A stretch of 64,000 nt of DNA from Pseudobacteriovorax sp. (GTDB lineage Bacteria; Bdellovibrionota_B; Oligoflexia; Oligoflexales; Oligoflexaceae), in the NCBI GenBank assembly GCA_013215145.1, contig JABSRP010000018.1, positions 1-64,000 of the forward strand, written 5' to 3'. A model generated the notes under the pieces. It was not told the DNA's origin. It did no database searches and was given only the letters and a program-made list of their open reading frames with translations. Positions 1 through 9,594 of the stretch are shown here, in pieces. The position numbers and the translations under genes were made by a program. The stretch's first letter is position 1. The number at the start of each line of letters is the position of its first letter.

Positions 1-31
1 GCAAATTGAGCTTGCAAAGATGGCTTAATCT

Positions 32-769
32 ATGTCAAGAGATTGGCGGGAAGTTGGGTTTCCGGGTTGGCAATACATTCTCATGTTTTCGCCTTTTAGT
101 GGCAAGTTTGCCAAATTCTTGGAAAATAGGATCGCACAAAATTCAGAGGGGAAGACCGAGTTCATTCAAGCCATACCTTTAGGTGAACACAAGGAATTCA
201 TCTTGGGACTCAAAAAAGAAAAAAATCGGTACTACAAGATTTGTCAAAAGATTGTCGAACAATCCATAGAATCACCTGACAACATGAGGATTGATGAGAT
301 GGCTGGGGACGACTTCTATCACATCTACGAAGAAGCAAAGCAACTAGAGGGTGAAGTTAGTCGAGGGGTCTTAGCCTTTGAAACTCAAGAATTATCAGAA
401 GAAGATATTCAGTCTTTATCCGAGATCAAAGATCAGCTAAGAACTTACGGACTCGCCCTAAAAACATTTAAAGACGTTGTCCATAATCTTAAGGAATTCC
501 AAAATTCTCCGGTATCAAGCTTAAAGGAAATTCATCAATACATCCAAGTTCACTATAGAGACATAGAAGATAACGCCGGCTCTGATGAACTGACTGTTAC
601 AGCCAAAAACTTTGGCAAGGCCATGGAGGAAAAAACCATCGCATGCATGAAAGATAGCGCATTGAGCGAGAAAGACCTTGTAAGTGCTTTAAATCTTGTT
701 CACGAAATGAAACAGGTCGTTAAGTTAATGTGGATGGAAAACTCAGCTCATCAGACGACATTTCAGTAA
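32..769 (+). CDS. Hypothetical protein, helical, charged
   Basis: I do not recognise this 245-aa protein. It has no signal peptide or membrane segment and is rich in Lys/Glu with predicted-helical character (many E/K/L heptad-like stretches at about 75-240), so it is probably cytoplasmic and alpha-helical. The ATG at 32 follows a stop codon at 26-28 in the same frame. The codons before that stop (ending ELAKMA) may be the 3' end of an upstream gene outside the window, or the same gene broken by a stop. No clear Shine-Dalgarno sequence precedes the ATG. The long open frame supports a real gene, but its function is unknown. Confidence 0.6.
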   Translation: MSRDWREVGFPGWQYILMFSPFSGKFAKFLENRIAQNSEGKTEFIQAIPLGEHKEFILGLKKEKNRYYKICQKIVEQSIESPDNMRIDEMAGDDFYHIYEEAKQLEGEVSRGVLAFETQELSEEDIQSLSEIKDQLRTYGLALKTFKDVVHNLKEFQNSPVSSLKEIHQYIQVHYRDIEDNAGSDELTVTAKNFGKAMEEKTIACMKDSALSEKDLVSALNLVHEMKQVVKLMWMENSAHQTTFQ

Positions 770-1137
770 ATATTGATTAACTTACGTAAGGGAGCTCAGG
801 ACCGAGCTTTCTCAAAACTCAGGTGATGTAGCCTCTAATATTGGACAAGAAGTGATAACTTACAGTCTTTAGCGACTGGCATTGGCTACTTAAAACTAAA
901 GCAAAAGACCGCAAATAGACATGTCACCATTTCTATCGAAATGCTCCTAGATCATCTCTATTGTGATAAAAGGTGAGGTATTCGCCGAACTTCGGCTTCC
1001 TTCCCCTTCTTCCGGTCATTTAGGTCTAAAAAATCCGTCAGATTATAAGTCTTTTGCAATATTTCGCACTCATTTTCGTCTAATAAATGTCAGACCATTA
1101 TACATATGCACCTAAATATTGTCTCGGAGGCATCATT
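770..1137. other. Intergenic stretch, nothing recognised
   Basis: About 370 bases without a convincing reading frame, RNA gene or strong hairpin. The last part, before the TTG start at 1138, must hold the promoter of the small secreted protein, but I cannot place it with confidence. Confidence 0.5.
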
Positions 1138-1389
1138 TTGGAACACAGAAAAAAACTGATACTATCTGCATTTTTAGCATGCCAATCATCTATCGTCATG
1201 GCTAACCAAGACACTCCCAATTCGGCACCTCCCGTTGAGTCAAAACCTAATGCCACAGAGACTAGTGTTATTGAGTCATTGCTACTAACTTTTATTAGTA
1301 GAGACCGTGATGATACAGATGGAAGCCAATTTGGCAGTCAATGTAGGTTTAATTGCGGCCCCGATGTTCGTTCGCCCGGCAAAGAGTAA
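1138..1389 (+). CDS. Small secreted protein (83 aa)
   Basis: A TTG start at 1138 is preferred over an ATG at 1087 because GGAGG lies at 1126-1130, seven bases upstream, and because the product then begins with a clean Sec signal peptide. That peptide has a basic start (EHRKK), a hydrophobic core and a likely cleavage after VMA at about residue 21. The mature part is short, Asp/Ser/Pro rich and ends with two Cys (CRFNC). The same frame reopens at about 1543-1800 after several stops, so this may be the intact 5' end of a longer gene that has decayed. Function unknown. Confidence 0.5.
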   Translation: MEHRKKLILSAFLACQSSIVMANQDTPNSAPPVESKPNATETSVIESLLLTFISRDRDDTDGSQFGSQCRFNCGPDVRSPGKE

Positions 1390-2803
1390 GTTGCTTAGAA
1401 TTTGCTGCTTTTAGGGCTCTGCAATTAAGTCATGCTGATGCAGACATAGAGCTCTATATCTGTACAAAGATATGTCGGCCCACTGCCGGTAGAACTTTCT
1501 CCCTATTAATGGGAACCATCCGAAGAAAGTCGGGGAACAGCATTGAGCGTCATGCCCAAAATTACAATATACTCCATCAAATTTGGGCTTGGTGGTTATT
1601 ACCAGTTCACTGGTTTTAGTTTAGGTTCTTCGCACTTCTGTCATTCGGATCTCGGCACCGTAGCAAATGTCGCCAATTTCTTTGGAGTTATTGAACCCTA
1701 CCTCTATGCCGACTATGTCCTCAAGAGCTATGGGCACTCAGATGAAAGTTTTGATGGCAACGATGAAAACTTTAGGGTCGATCGAGTCTTGGCCGTATGA
1801 ATACTGCAAAAGGCGTGTTTCTTCCAGATAGTCTCATTTGTTGGATTACGATTCCCTTCAGTTTGAGGAACCCCTGCTGAACCAAGGGGAGCGTTGTTGC
1901 CAGGAAAGCTCTCGTGAAACCAAGCTTCATCTCGATCGGCCTCGCCTGGTCCATCCGTTATATAGCAGCCTATGAAGATCATCGCTTAGTTCGCGGGATA
2001 AATCCCAAATAAGCCACTGGAGTCATACGTCCAAGAACAATAGTTACACCCTAGGAACTGGAAGGCTGCTTCTTACCATCTAAAGGCCAGTAGCTTCGAG
2101 GATAATCTCGAGCAGTAGTACTTCATAGAATCTTCGACCGAAAAGCTTGGTCTTGAGTGTAAGGTATCGATTTGTGTCGCCATTGATATAGTCGTCTACG
2201 AGGGATTCGAAAAACATTTTTCTTCTGTTCTTCGATTAATTTATCTGTCATTGCTTTTACACTGATATCGAAAACCTTGCATAGTAGGGGTAAAGATTTT
2301 GAAACGTCTTCTCGAAGAACTAGAGTGTAAAACCCGAATTGTCAGACCGTTTATCTATATAATTATAGATACTTAACGTATATTTTATCTAAGCTTGGTC
2401 TAATGCCAATAAAAAAACGCTTTCAGGCTTATAGAGGTATTCGCCAAATACAATAAACAATGCCGGGAAATTCTCTAAGTCAATGGATATCTCTTAAGGA
2501 AAATGACTCTGAAAACAGAATTAATTGCAGAAATCATGATTGAAAAATGCACAGAAGATGGGACTGTCACCATAGTTCTCCCTTTTATATTTGTAACTTG
2601 CAATGGACACTAAACGCCATGCTGGATATCTCAAGTAGGCAGGTTGGTGTACCCCATTGATTTCTCGTTCAGAACGGAAAACCTTGCTGAGATATTTGAA
2701 TCTTGACCCTATACTCTGTGTGTTGTAGGCACGATACGATAGTCTATGAGTCCTGGCTTAGGTCTCCGTGACACACCACTTTGTTTTCAAGCTAGGATTT
2801 TTC
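1390..2803. pseudogene. Decayed region with protein-like remnants
   Basis: Roughly 1.4 kb with no intact gene. Short stretches look protein-coding: on the plus strand 1543-1800 (in the frame of the 1138 gene, with motifs such as KFGLGGYYQF), and on the minus strand about 1728-2095, where segments rich in Gly, Trp and Cys (CNYCSWTYDSSGLFG) are broken by stops. The two strands overlap, so at most one is real. The pattern suggests one or two old secreted-protein genes in decay. I cannot name the family. Confidence 0.35.
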
Positions 2804-3262
2804 ATGATCAAAGTCAAACCAATCAACCCCGTTCTGGCCACGGATCTCATTGCCGAATTGGATGAATACCAATCCACTCTCTACCCTCCCGAAAGCAACC
2901 ACTTAGATTCCGTAGAAACCTTACAGCAAGACCACGTATTCTTCTACGGGGGCTACGTCGCTGAAGTATTGGCTGCCACTGGCGCCGTCAAAGTCTTTGC
3001 AGGCTACGGTGAAATTAAGAGGGTTTATGTCAGCCCAAGCTTTCGTGGCCTGGGCCTTGCTAAATTAATTATGACAGCCTTAGAAGAAAAACTTCAAAGT
3101 TTGTCCGTACCCATCGTTCGCTTAGAAACCGGACCAAAATCCCTCGAAGCCGTCGCCCTATATGAAAAACTTGGCTACCAAAAAACCTCTCCTTATGGCG
3201 ACTATCACGAAGATCCTCTAAGTATATTCATGGAAAAAAAGCTAAATACTTCAACTTCGTAA
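2804..3262 (+). CDS. GNAT family N-acetyltransferase
   Basis: A 152-aa acetyl-CoA-dependent N-acetyltransferase of the GNAT fold, with unknown substrate. The diagnostic motif A, VYVSPSFRGLGLAK (acetyl-CoA pyrophosphate loop R-G-x-G-x-A), is near residue 80-95, and the C-terminal ALYEKLGYQ motif B is near residue 125. Length is typical of a single-domain GNAT. The ATG at 2804 is chosen over the upstream in-frame GTG at 2768 because TAGGA lies six bases before it and the GNAT fold begins right away. It stands alone between non-coding stretches. Confidence 0.85.
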   Translation: MIKVKPINPVLATDLIAELDEYQSTLYPPESNHLDSVETLQQDHVFFYGGYVAEVLAATGAVKVFAGYGEIKRVYVSPSFRGLGLAKLIMTALEEKLQSLSVPIVRLETGPKSLEAVALYEKLGYQKTSPYGDYHEDPLSIFMEKKLNTSTS

Positions 3263-3557
3263 TACGATCCTTCTCTTCTTCGCTGTAGGTCACCCATGAT
3301 TTTAATCCTACGTCCGACAACTCCATACAGTCTTCACTTTTAGCTTGGACTATACGTGTTTAAAGGAGCAGGTAACAGCAACTCGGCGGTACTGTGCAGT
3401 CGCGCGGTAGCACATCGAATCCAACGAAAGATAACTAACTTTTACCTACTCATTAGACGCGCCAGATGGCAACAGAGCCCGGTTCCTTTGCCAGTGACCA
3501 CGAATCCGAGAATTTGTCTGTCGACTGATTTTGTGGGAGAACGCTGAACTTTGATCT
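3263..3557. other. Intergenic stretch, nothing recognised
   Basis: About 295 bases between two GNAT genes on opposite strands. A short open frame at 3356-3547 has no ribosome binding site and an atypical protein composition, and I do not believe it is a gene. No tRNA cloverleaf or terminator with a T-tract was found. Confidence 0.45.
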
Positions 3558-4031
3558 TTAGTAAGATGCAATCATTTTTTCGAAAAAAAGTAGATCGCCT
3601 TCTTCAGCGCGGATAGACGTTTTAAATTCGGAATAACCGAGTTTGTGATACAAGTGGCGACCTCTTTCATTGTGCTCGTATACATCGAGCCAGATTCTTC
3701 TAACCTTCAGCTCCGCAGCACAAAATATTTCCATTTCAGCAATCGCCTTCTGACCAAACCCTTGTCCTCGCGGCCTGATGACAATTCTTCTAAACTCAAC
3801 ACTTTGACAATCATCTAAGCTCATCACCAGGAGAAAAAAACCAATAACCTCCCGATCACACATGATAGTTAAATAGTGACTGTTTTCTTGATCAAAAACC
3901 AATCGATGTTGTTCCAAGGAATAGCTATGGATATAATTTTTAACCTCCTGATCTGTTTCCATCTCAACGAACAAGGGTAGTTCTGCTTCCAATGAACGTT
4001 TCAAGTAAATCATTGTCATCATCCTTCTCAT
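3558..4031 (-). CDS. GNAT family N-acetyltransferase
   Basis: A second single-domain GNAT acetyltransferase (about 157 aa), substrate unknown. Motif A reads IVIRPRGQGFGQKAI, the acetyl-CoA loop with R-G-Q-G-F-G, and the family motif LYHKLGYSEF follows about 45 residues later. The ATG at 4031 has GGAAAG seven bases upstream. Other possible starts are a TTG at 4058 and an ATG at 4013. It is monocistronic and faces away from the lipoprotein gene at 4155. Confidence 0.85.
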   Translation of the reverse strand: MRRMMTMIYLKRSLEAELPLFVEMETDQEVKNYIHSYSLEQHRLVFDQENSHYLTIMCDREVIGFFLLVMSLDDCQSVEFRRIVIRPRGQGFGQKAIAEMEIFCAAELKVRRIWLDVYEHNERGRHLYHKLGYSEFKTSIRAEEGDLLFFEKMIASY

Positions 4032-4154
4032 GTTAAGTCTTTCCAATTTATCTACCAATCCTCATAGTCACTACCTGAGAACTTCTCAAAGTCAAGATTA
4101 ACGCATGTCTTTCAACTGTGATAAAATGCAGTTTTAACCTGAGGTGAAATAGCT

Positions 4155-4331
4155 ATGATATTAAAAGTCGGAGTAATTCTATCTTTATTATTAAGTTTAT
4201 CATGTATCCATAATCCAAATAATGAAAGCCCTAAGTGTTGGCATAGTATCTCCGAATCCTCAAAAACATGCGTTCCTGACCTGCATTGCAATAATTGCGT
4301 CGTAATTAAACCTAATGTAAGCAAGAAGTGA
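4155..4331 (+). CDS. Small Cys-rich putative lipoprotein (58 aa)
   Basis: A 58-aa protein. The ATG at 4155 has GAGGTG eight bases upstream. The N-terminus is a short signal (MILK start, then a Leu-rich core) ending in LSLSC, an acceptable though not ideal lipobox, so Cys17 would be lipidated. The mature 42 residues contain four further Cys (PKCWH, KTCVP, LHCNNC), suggesting disulfides in the periplasm. No family is recognised. An open frame on the opposite strand over the same bases is a shadow. Confidence 0.55.
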   Translation: MILKVGVILSLLLSLSCIHNPNNESPKCWHSISESSKTCVPDLHCNNCVVIKPNVSKK

Positions 4332-4777
4332 ACGCTCAAATGCAGAAAAAATGAGCGCCAGCTAAAGCCAGCGCCCAAAAAGAGTAGTGTAGCAAAGATG
4401 AAAGTCTCTACTAGGATGTTTTGTCTACATCAGCTTTTATCGCCATTTTACTCAAGACCATGTCGTTCTAGATAGGACGATGTACTGGTATCTGTCTAAG
4501 CCTAAGACCCAAGCTATGAAGATATACTTCTACTACGGTTCTTGTTAGAGCTGATAGCTCATTTGAAGTCAAAAACATATCATCGATCTCGAAAAATTCT
4601 TTTTCCATGCCTGTATTTAACTCTTCTTCCAGAAGCTAAACACTACATATTAAAAGACTCGCCGGTCAGTGACATATTTCAAAAAAAAGACGAAATTTTA
4701 AAAAATTCTAACGGAACAATCTTGTTAGCATTTCCGCTCATTACTTTATGGTTTGTAAGGCTTTGAATTTATGATAA
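4332..4777. other. AT-rich stretch without a confident gene
   Basis: A 74-codon open frame (TTG start, 4542-4766) lies here, but it has no ribosome binding site, an AT-driven composition and no recognisable motif, so I leave it out. Nothing else was identified. Confidence 0.4.
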
Positions 4778-4867
4778 AAATTAAGTATCGATCGTGCCTC
4801 GGAAATCCTTGGTGTTGATAAATTGCTGGTCTATCGAGCAATTTCAAAGGGAAAACTAGAAAACTAA
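4778..4867 (+). pseudogene. Remnant of an excisionase-like helix-turn-helix domain
   Basis: In this frame the DNA encodes a short peptide containing RASEILGVDKLLVYRAISKG. That has the pattern of an excisionase/HTH_17 DNA-binding domain (A-x-x-L-G-V then x-x-V-Y-R-x-I-x-x-G-K-L). It begins right after two stop codons (4772-4777), has no start codon and ends at TAA 4865-4867, so it is a fragment and not a working gene. It could be a trace of a former mobile element, but no integrase or att site is visible. Confidence 0.4.
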
Positions 4868-4898
4868 GTTAAATTTCAACTAAATTCAGAAAAAAATT

Positions 4899-5030
4899 GT
4901 GGTTTATGGGGGCGTCATCGAATGGCAAACGTCTTTTGATGCTTCCAAGTCAAGGGAATACAACAAGGATTGCAGGTCTGAGTGTGGCGATAACTCTTAC
5001 AATCGTAATCAGATAAAATTAGACCCGTGA
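4899..5030 (+). pseudogene. Possible C-terminal remnant of a lost gene
   Basis: A 43-codon open frame with protein-like composition (VVYGGVIEWQTSFDA, then a Cys-containing tail DCRSECGDNSYNRN). It has no ATG and no ribosome binding site. It stops seven bases before the 3' end of the convergent kinase gene. It resembles the 3' end of a truncated gene, but could be chance. Confidence 0.2.
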
Positions 5031-5036
5031 AATATT

Positions 5037-8000
5037 CTAGGCTACATTAAGACCATGGTTGAGATGGAATTCCATGTAAAACTTGAAAGAAATAAAGCCA
5101 TCCAGTGGATTTCTTTTTTTAAGTTTCACCGAAATCGAATGCCCAGACTCTTCCATGTAGGCTTGAACAGCATCGAGTCCAATTCCACGCCCCGAAATCT
5201 CGGTGATATCAGATTTAGTTGTAAACTTAGGATTGAAGATCATTCCTGCGATTTCATGGTCAGTTAGACTCTGCTCCGAACTAATCAAGCCCAAATCTAT
5301 CCCTGTTTTTCTGATTTTATCAATATCCAACCCGCGACCGTCATCTTCATAGTCCAATTCCAGTATTCCGGAGGATTTTACCCTCACTGAAATCCTAAGC
5401 TCACCACGAGGAGGTTTTCCTAACCTTTCGCGTTCACTTGCCGTTTCGATTCCATGATCCAAAGAATTATTGATTAGATGTGTAAAGACCATCAATAGTG
5501 TTTGATGAATAGGATAGTCCCATATTGCATTATCACCAGTAAAAAGAATTTTCGGAGGCTCTTTCCCCAAACTAGTTGCAATATCGGGAGTGCCCGAGGT
5601 AAGTGGGTCTAAAATCGCACTAAGATTTTGCTTTACCCCAAGAATTTCAAATAATTGAGTCACGAATTTTCTATGTTCTGCATCTATATCATAGTTAACT
5701 AGAGCGGAAGACAAGCGTTTCACTCCATCGATTAATGCAATACTTTGATTCAATTTGTCACCAAAATAGTGTGTAAAAATTTCCTTTGCCTTACTAAAAT
5801 AATTTATAAATTCAGCTAAAGTATTCTCAATTTCTAGTTCATTCTTTAAGGCACTTTCTAGCAAATGACAATAATTAGCTCCTTTTTCAAAACCTAGTAT
5901 TCTTGAAATCCCCTTCAAAGTATGGATGTCGCGATTAACTTTGGATTCGTTCCACTCTGAGGTATGGCTAGAGCCCCACTCAAGAACATTTCCGACTTTT
6001 TCAAAGTAATGCCTCAAATCATCTGCACTAAGGAGCAACATGGTTCCGATGATTTCAGATTGGTCGCGATTTAACTGCGAGACTTCCTCCAACTTTTTCC
6101 ATTCGGTTACATCTCGCACTATTGCCATAAGCTGGACAATAGTACCGGACTCAATAATGGGGAGCCAGTCCATTTCTAATACCTTAATTCCATTTCCAGA
6201 TTTATAATTAACTTTTCGTACTAGATTATGTTCATTGATATCAAATGACAGAATGGTTTCTCCAATCAGTAGCTTAATAACTTCTAAGCAAGTCGCTAAA
6301 CGATCAGGCAATAAATCGCTTTCCTGAAGAAAAGCGTCTTTGATGGAACGTCCGGCAATTTCATTATGTCCTAGTATAGTTTCTAAAAACGGAGAATAGA
6401 TATGGCTAATTTTGAGTTCCGAGCCAACAGTAAAAATTCCCTGATTGATATTTTTCATGATTGTGCGAATTTCTTTGTTTTTTAGTTCTACTTGTCTATT
6501 TGCTTTTTGAGCCAGATCGCCAAATTCAATTGCTTTTCTAGAAACCTGGTCAATACTCATGTTTTTTTCAGTTAAAGCCAGCAGATAATTTTGCTTTTCC
6601 CAAATTCTTGATATACAGGAAGAAAGTACCGATAATAGCTGGCAGTAGTCTTCTAAGGATCGGACTTCCTCACATACCTGGCCAAAATCCCGGTCAACCA
6701 AGCACGAAACTTTAATACGCTGTTTATTGTTAAGTATGTTTACACCATCTTTTTTTCTACTCAAAGTCCAATCCTTAGTTAAAATCTGATCATCAATTCT
6801 AACTGGAAACTCAATCTCACCGGCTTGATTAATGTAAAGTATCTTTTTCCGACTATTTAAATCCAACTTACAGACGAACATTTGATTATCTTTTAGCTGA
6901 ATACAAACTTCAGAAACAGAACTATTCAGCAGCACAGCCAAGCAGACTGTTGCTAGCATTGAATAGCCCTCTAGCGTATTACACTTTGAAATATTCTTTG
7001 TCATTAGGTTAGCATATTTGAAGTTATTGCTATCAAATATGATCGATCGAGCAAGAAATTCTGAATAGACCCCATCAAGAAGAGCATGTCTATCAGTTAC
7101 ATCTTGCCAATGATCGAATAGCAGCTCCACAAATTTTTTCGATAGATCAGCTGCGATCAACGCACTATGATCGATTCGCTTATTGCTCATCCTAAATAGT
7201 TTTTCGATCACAATACCCACGTAGTATCTATAGTGATTCTGTTCATCAATATACCTGATCAAACCTCTATCATCATCTTTTTTCAATGCTGTTATAAGCA
7301 GCTCTGATGACTTAAATTCCTCTGACTGGAACAATTCCAAAGAGTCACTATCAAGTAGATTTCCCATCCTACACAAAGTATATAGATGAAATCTCTTTTC
7401 GATCATTATCGAGTGTTGGCGGCAAAAGGCGAATAGAGTTTTTAAGAAAAAACGGGCCCTACTATTATCTTCACAAAGAATCGATATAACAGCCTGCATG
7501 GTCAAAAAATCTCGTTTTTCTTTGATATCGAAAATCTTGGTAGTGATCGATTTGAAGTCTTTCTTAGAAAATGTTACCCCTATCAGGCGGATAAGTTGTT
7601 TCTTGTTATTTGCCATTTCAGAACCGCGTCGATCATTGATGCTACTTGCAATTATATCTGTCAATTCGATTGTTTTATAGGCTTCCGGCAGATCCAAGGA
7701 TTGAATATACATTTCACTCATACTAAGGCTAGCAAATGAGAAAATAAGAGTATGACAATATTTAGAGGCGGTAGACAAATAGGTTTTGTCCAACTGTTCA
7801 CGTACATTCTTATACTTAGTACCCGTCAAAATAAATTTCGTCCCATAAACGAAGAAACCAAAGTAGTGACAATCGTCCTTCGCAAACTTTTGATAATGCC
7901 CTTGAAATTCACGGATTATATATTCAAGAATATCGTTCCTAACTCTAGTCAGCAAATCTTCGTCGCTGTTATCAGCGACTAGAATAGATTCCAATGAATC

Positions 8001-9314
8001 CAAGGTCAACGATCTAAGGCTCGATAAAACGGGACAACCTCTTTCGTTGAAACGCCTAAAAGTTTCCTTCAACTGAAGGAACTGATCTTTTTTGTTTAGC
8101 ACCACGGAACAACGTAAAGAAGCTTCAGCATAACTGAATGTAGCCCAAGAGTCCGGTTTTGCTTCGCAATATCTATCAACAGTTGACTCCAATTCATCCA
8201 AGTTTAACTTGTCACCTCTGACAGCTTTTCCCTCTTGCAATGTGGGTAACAGCAATGCCTTGACGTAGATACTTACTGAAGCCTTTTCAATCCAGCTAGT
8301 CTCGTCATAGATCCACAATGGAAGAACTAGTATGTTCGCTGCCTGACCAAGCGCTAATACGTACAGTTCTAAATTTGATAACCCGCTATAACTACCTCTA
8401 TTTTTTGATATATCAAAAATCTCTTGAAAAGAACTTGACTGGTAAAGATCAACAATATCTAAGTTTATGATTTTATCTTGATATTTTTCGACAATGCGAA
8501 TCTCTTCATCAATGCCTCGCAAGACCTCCTTGAGCTTCTCAATACTAAAGAGCTGCGTGCTCAGCTTTTGCAACGCATGACTAATCTGAAAGGCAGTTTC
8601 GATAGGATTCTTTAGACCTTTCTGAATAAGGATAGACTCCACTTCTGAAGCTGTTGGGTAGCCTAATCGACTATAATTAACCCTATCAGTAAAAATCGTT
8701 GTAGCTAATCTGTAAGATAATGAGCAGTTTCCCTCGCTGCTTCCTTTTACTTGATTAATGAGCCAAAGTTTCAATCTACCCATTTTTTCTATTGTAGAAA
8801 ATTTTTCGAAGATTTGATAAATCGCGTTGAACACACTAGGGGAATTTAGAGGAGCATTTTTTATGATAATATTCTGAAATTGGCCATTATTCACGATGTG
8901 TTCAAAGGCATCTACAATGTAATGGAGCTGATCAACACTCTGCTTTATCATAGAAGTCATATTAAACTTAGACCAGTTTTTGTCCAAGAACTGATCGAAT
9001 TGCTCGAGGTCATTCGTCATGAGCTCTCGAGGAATAGAGAAACCTTTATTTAGCAGAGCAGCAAAGGAAAATCCTTCATCTACCTCAAACAGCTTTTGAA
9101 AAAAGCGAAAACCTGTGCTGTCTGATTCAATAATTAGAGTTTCTTGGTTACTGTTTTCAAGGTACTCTATCAGGATTTGAGAAAAAGACTCTACGACAGA
9201 GTAATCATCCGCCTCAACAAAGTTTATTGTCCCAGGCTCGACATTGTTACTCAATACTTCGCTGAAGGAATTTTTAGAAAACTCGATAAAATCAGAATCT
9301 AAAATGACAACCAT
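5037..9314 (-). CDS. Giant soluble sensor histidine kinase (PAS-Hpt-HATPase)
   Basis: A 1425-aa signalling kinase, probably cytoplasmic because no membrane segment is seen. Residues 1 to about 940 form a large helical region that resembles the AAA/STAND-TPR-GAF part of hybrid sensor kinases, although I see no Walker A motif. A coiled coil lies near 945-990. A PAS-like domain begins IRTIMKNINQGIFTV near 992. The Hpt domain has NRDIHTLKGISR with the phospho-acceptor at about His1131. A CheA-type HATPase follows, with N-box HLINNSLDHG, G1 DDGRGLD and G2 SGRGIGLDAV. CheA P2, dimerisation and CheW domains are absent. The core resembles the kinases at 26969 and 38635. No response regulator is nearby. 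Confidence 0.85.
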   Translation of the reverse strand: MVVILDSDFIEFSKNSFSEVLSNNVEPGTINFVEADDYSVVESFSQILIEYLENSNQETLIIESDSTGFRFFQKLFEVDEGFSFAALLNKGFSIPRELMTNDLEQFDQFLDKNWSKFNMTSMIKQSVDQLHYIVDAFEHIVNNGQFQNIIIKNAPLNSPSVFNAIYQIFEKFSTIEKMGRLKLWLINQVKGSSEGNCSLSYRLATTIFTDRVNYSRLGYPTASEVESILIQKGLKNPIETAFQISHALQKLSTQLFSIEKLKEVLRGIDEEIRIVEKYQDKIINLDIVDLYQSSSFQEIFDISKNRGSYSGLSNLELYVLALGQAANILVLPLWIYDETSWIEKASVSIYVKALLLPTLQEGKAVRGDKLNLDELESTVDRYCEAKPDSWATFSYAEASLRCSVVLNKKDQFLQLKETFRRFNERGCPVLSSLRSLTLDSLESILVADNSDEDLLTRVRNDILEYIIREFQGHYQKFAKDDCHYFGFFVYGTKFILTGTKYKNVREQLDKTYLSTASKYCHTLIFSFASLSMSEMYIQSLDLPEAYKTIELTDIIASSINDRRGSEMANNKKQLIRLIGVTFSKKDFKSITTKIFDIKEKRDFLTMQAVISILCEDNSRARFFLKTLFAFCRQHSIMIEKRFHLYTLCRMGNLLDSDSLELFQSEEFKSSELLITALKKDDDRGLIRYIDEQNHYRYYVGIVIEKLFRMSNKRIDHSALIAADLSKKFVELLFDHWQDVTDRHALLDGVYSEFLARSIIFDSNNFKYANLMTKNISKCNTLEGYSMLATVCLAVLLNSSVSEVCIQLKDNQMFVCKLDLNSRKKILYINQAGEIEFPVRIDDQILTKDWTLSRKKDGVNILNNKQRIKVSCLVDRDFGQVCEEVRSLEDYCQLLSVLSSCISRIWEKQNYLLALTEKNMSIDQVSRKAIEFGDLAQKANRQVELKNKEIRTIMKNINQGIFTVGSELKISHIYSPFLETILGHNEIAGRSIKDAFLQESDLLPDRLATCLEVIKLLIGETILSFDINEHNLVRKVNYKSGNGIKVLEMDWLPIIESGTIVQLMAIVRDVTEWKKLEEVSQLNRDQSEIIGTMLLLSADDLRHYFEKVGNVLEWGSSHTSEWNESKVNRDIHTLKGISRILGFEKGANYCHLLESALKNELEIENTLAEFINYFSKAKEIFTHYFGDKLNQSIALIDGVKRLSSALVNYDIDAEHRKFVTQLFEILGVKQNLSAILDPLTSGTPDIATSLGKEPPKILFTGDNAIWDYPIHQTLLMVFTHLINNSLDHGIETASERERLGKPPRGELRISVRVKSSGILELDYEDDGRGLDIDKIRKTGIDLGLISSEQSLTDHEIAGMIFNPKFTTKSDITEISGRGIGLDAVQAYMEESGHSISVKLKKRNPLDGFISFKFYMEFHLNHGLNVA

Positions 9315-9594
9315 TACATCCTCAAGAGCTCGAGCTATTTGTTTAAATGTCGGAAATTTAAAACAATATTTTAAAGGGTCGTCTGGGCAATTTTGACCCT
9401 AGAAGGATTCCAGAACAAAACAATCACGAAGAAGAGATTTGCTTAATCACTTAAATAAAATCAAAAAATCAAATCATCATGGTTAGATTACCTAATGGGC
9501 CACCCTACAGCTTTATTTTTCTAAAATGGTCTTTATAATCCTGTGGTTGTAGCCCAATTAACAGCCAGTTTATGAGATAAAGGTAGATTTATGG

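Noticed and set aside
3400..3470. tRNA-like words (GGTAGCACATCGAATCC)
   Set aside because: No acceptor stem or anticodon arm could be paired around it.
3356..3547. 63-codon plus-strand open frame
   Set aside because: No ribosome binding site, atypical composition and no motif; treated as non-coding.
4112..4378. 88-codon minus-strand open frame
   Set aside because: It lies antisense over the small lipoprotein gene, which has its own ribosome binding site, signal and lipobox; the minus frame has none.
4542..4766. 74-codon plus-strand open frame with TTG start
   Set aside because: AT-rich by chance, no ribosome binding site, no recognisable protein feature.
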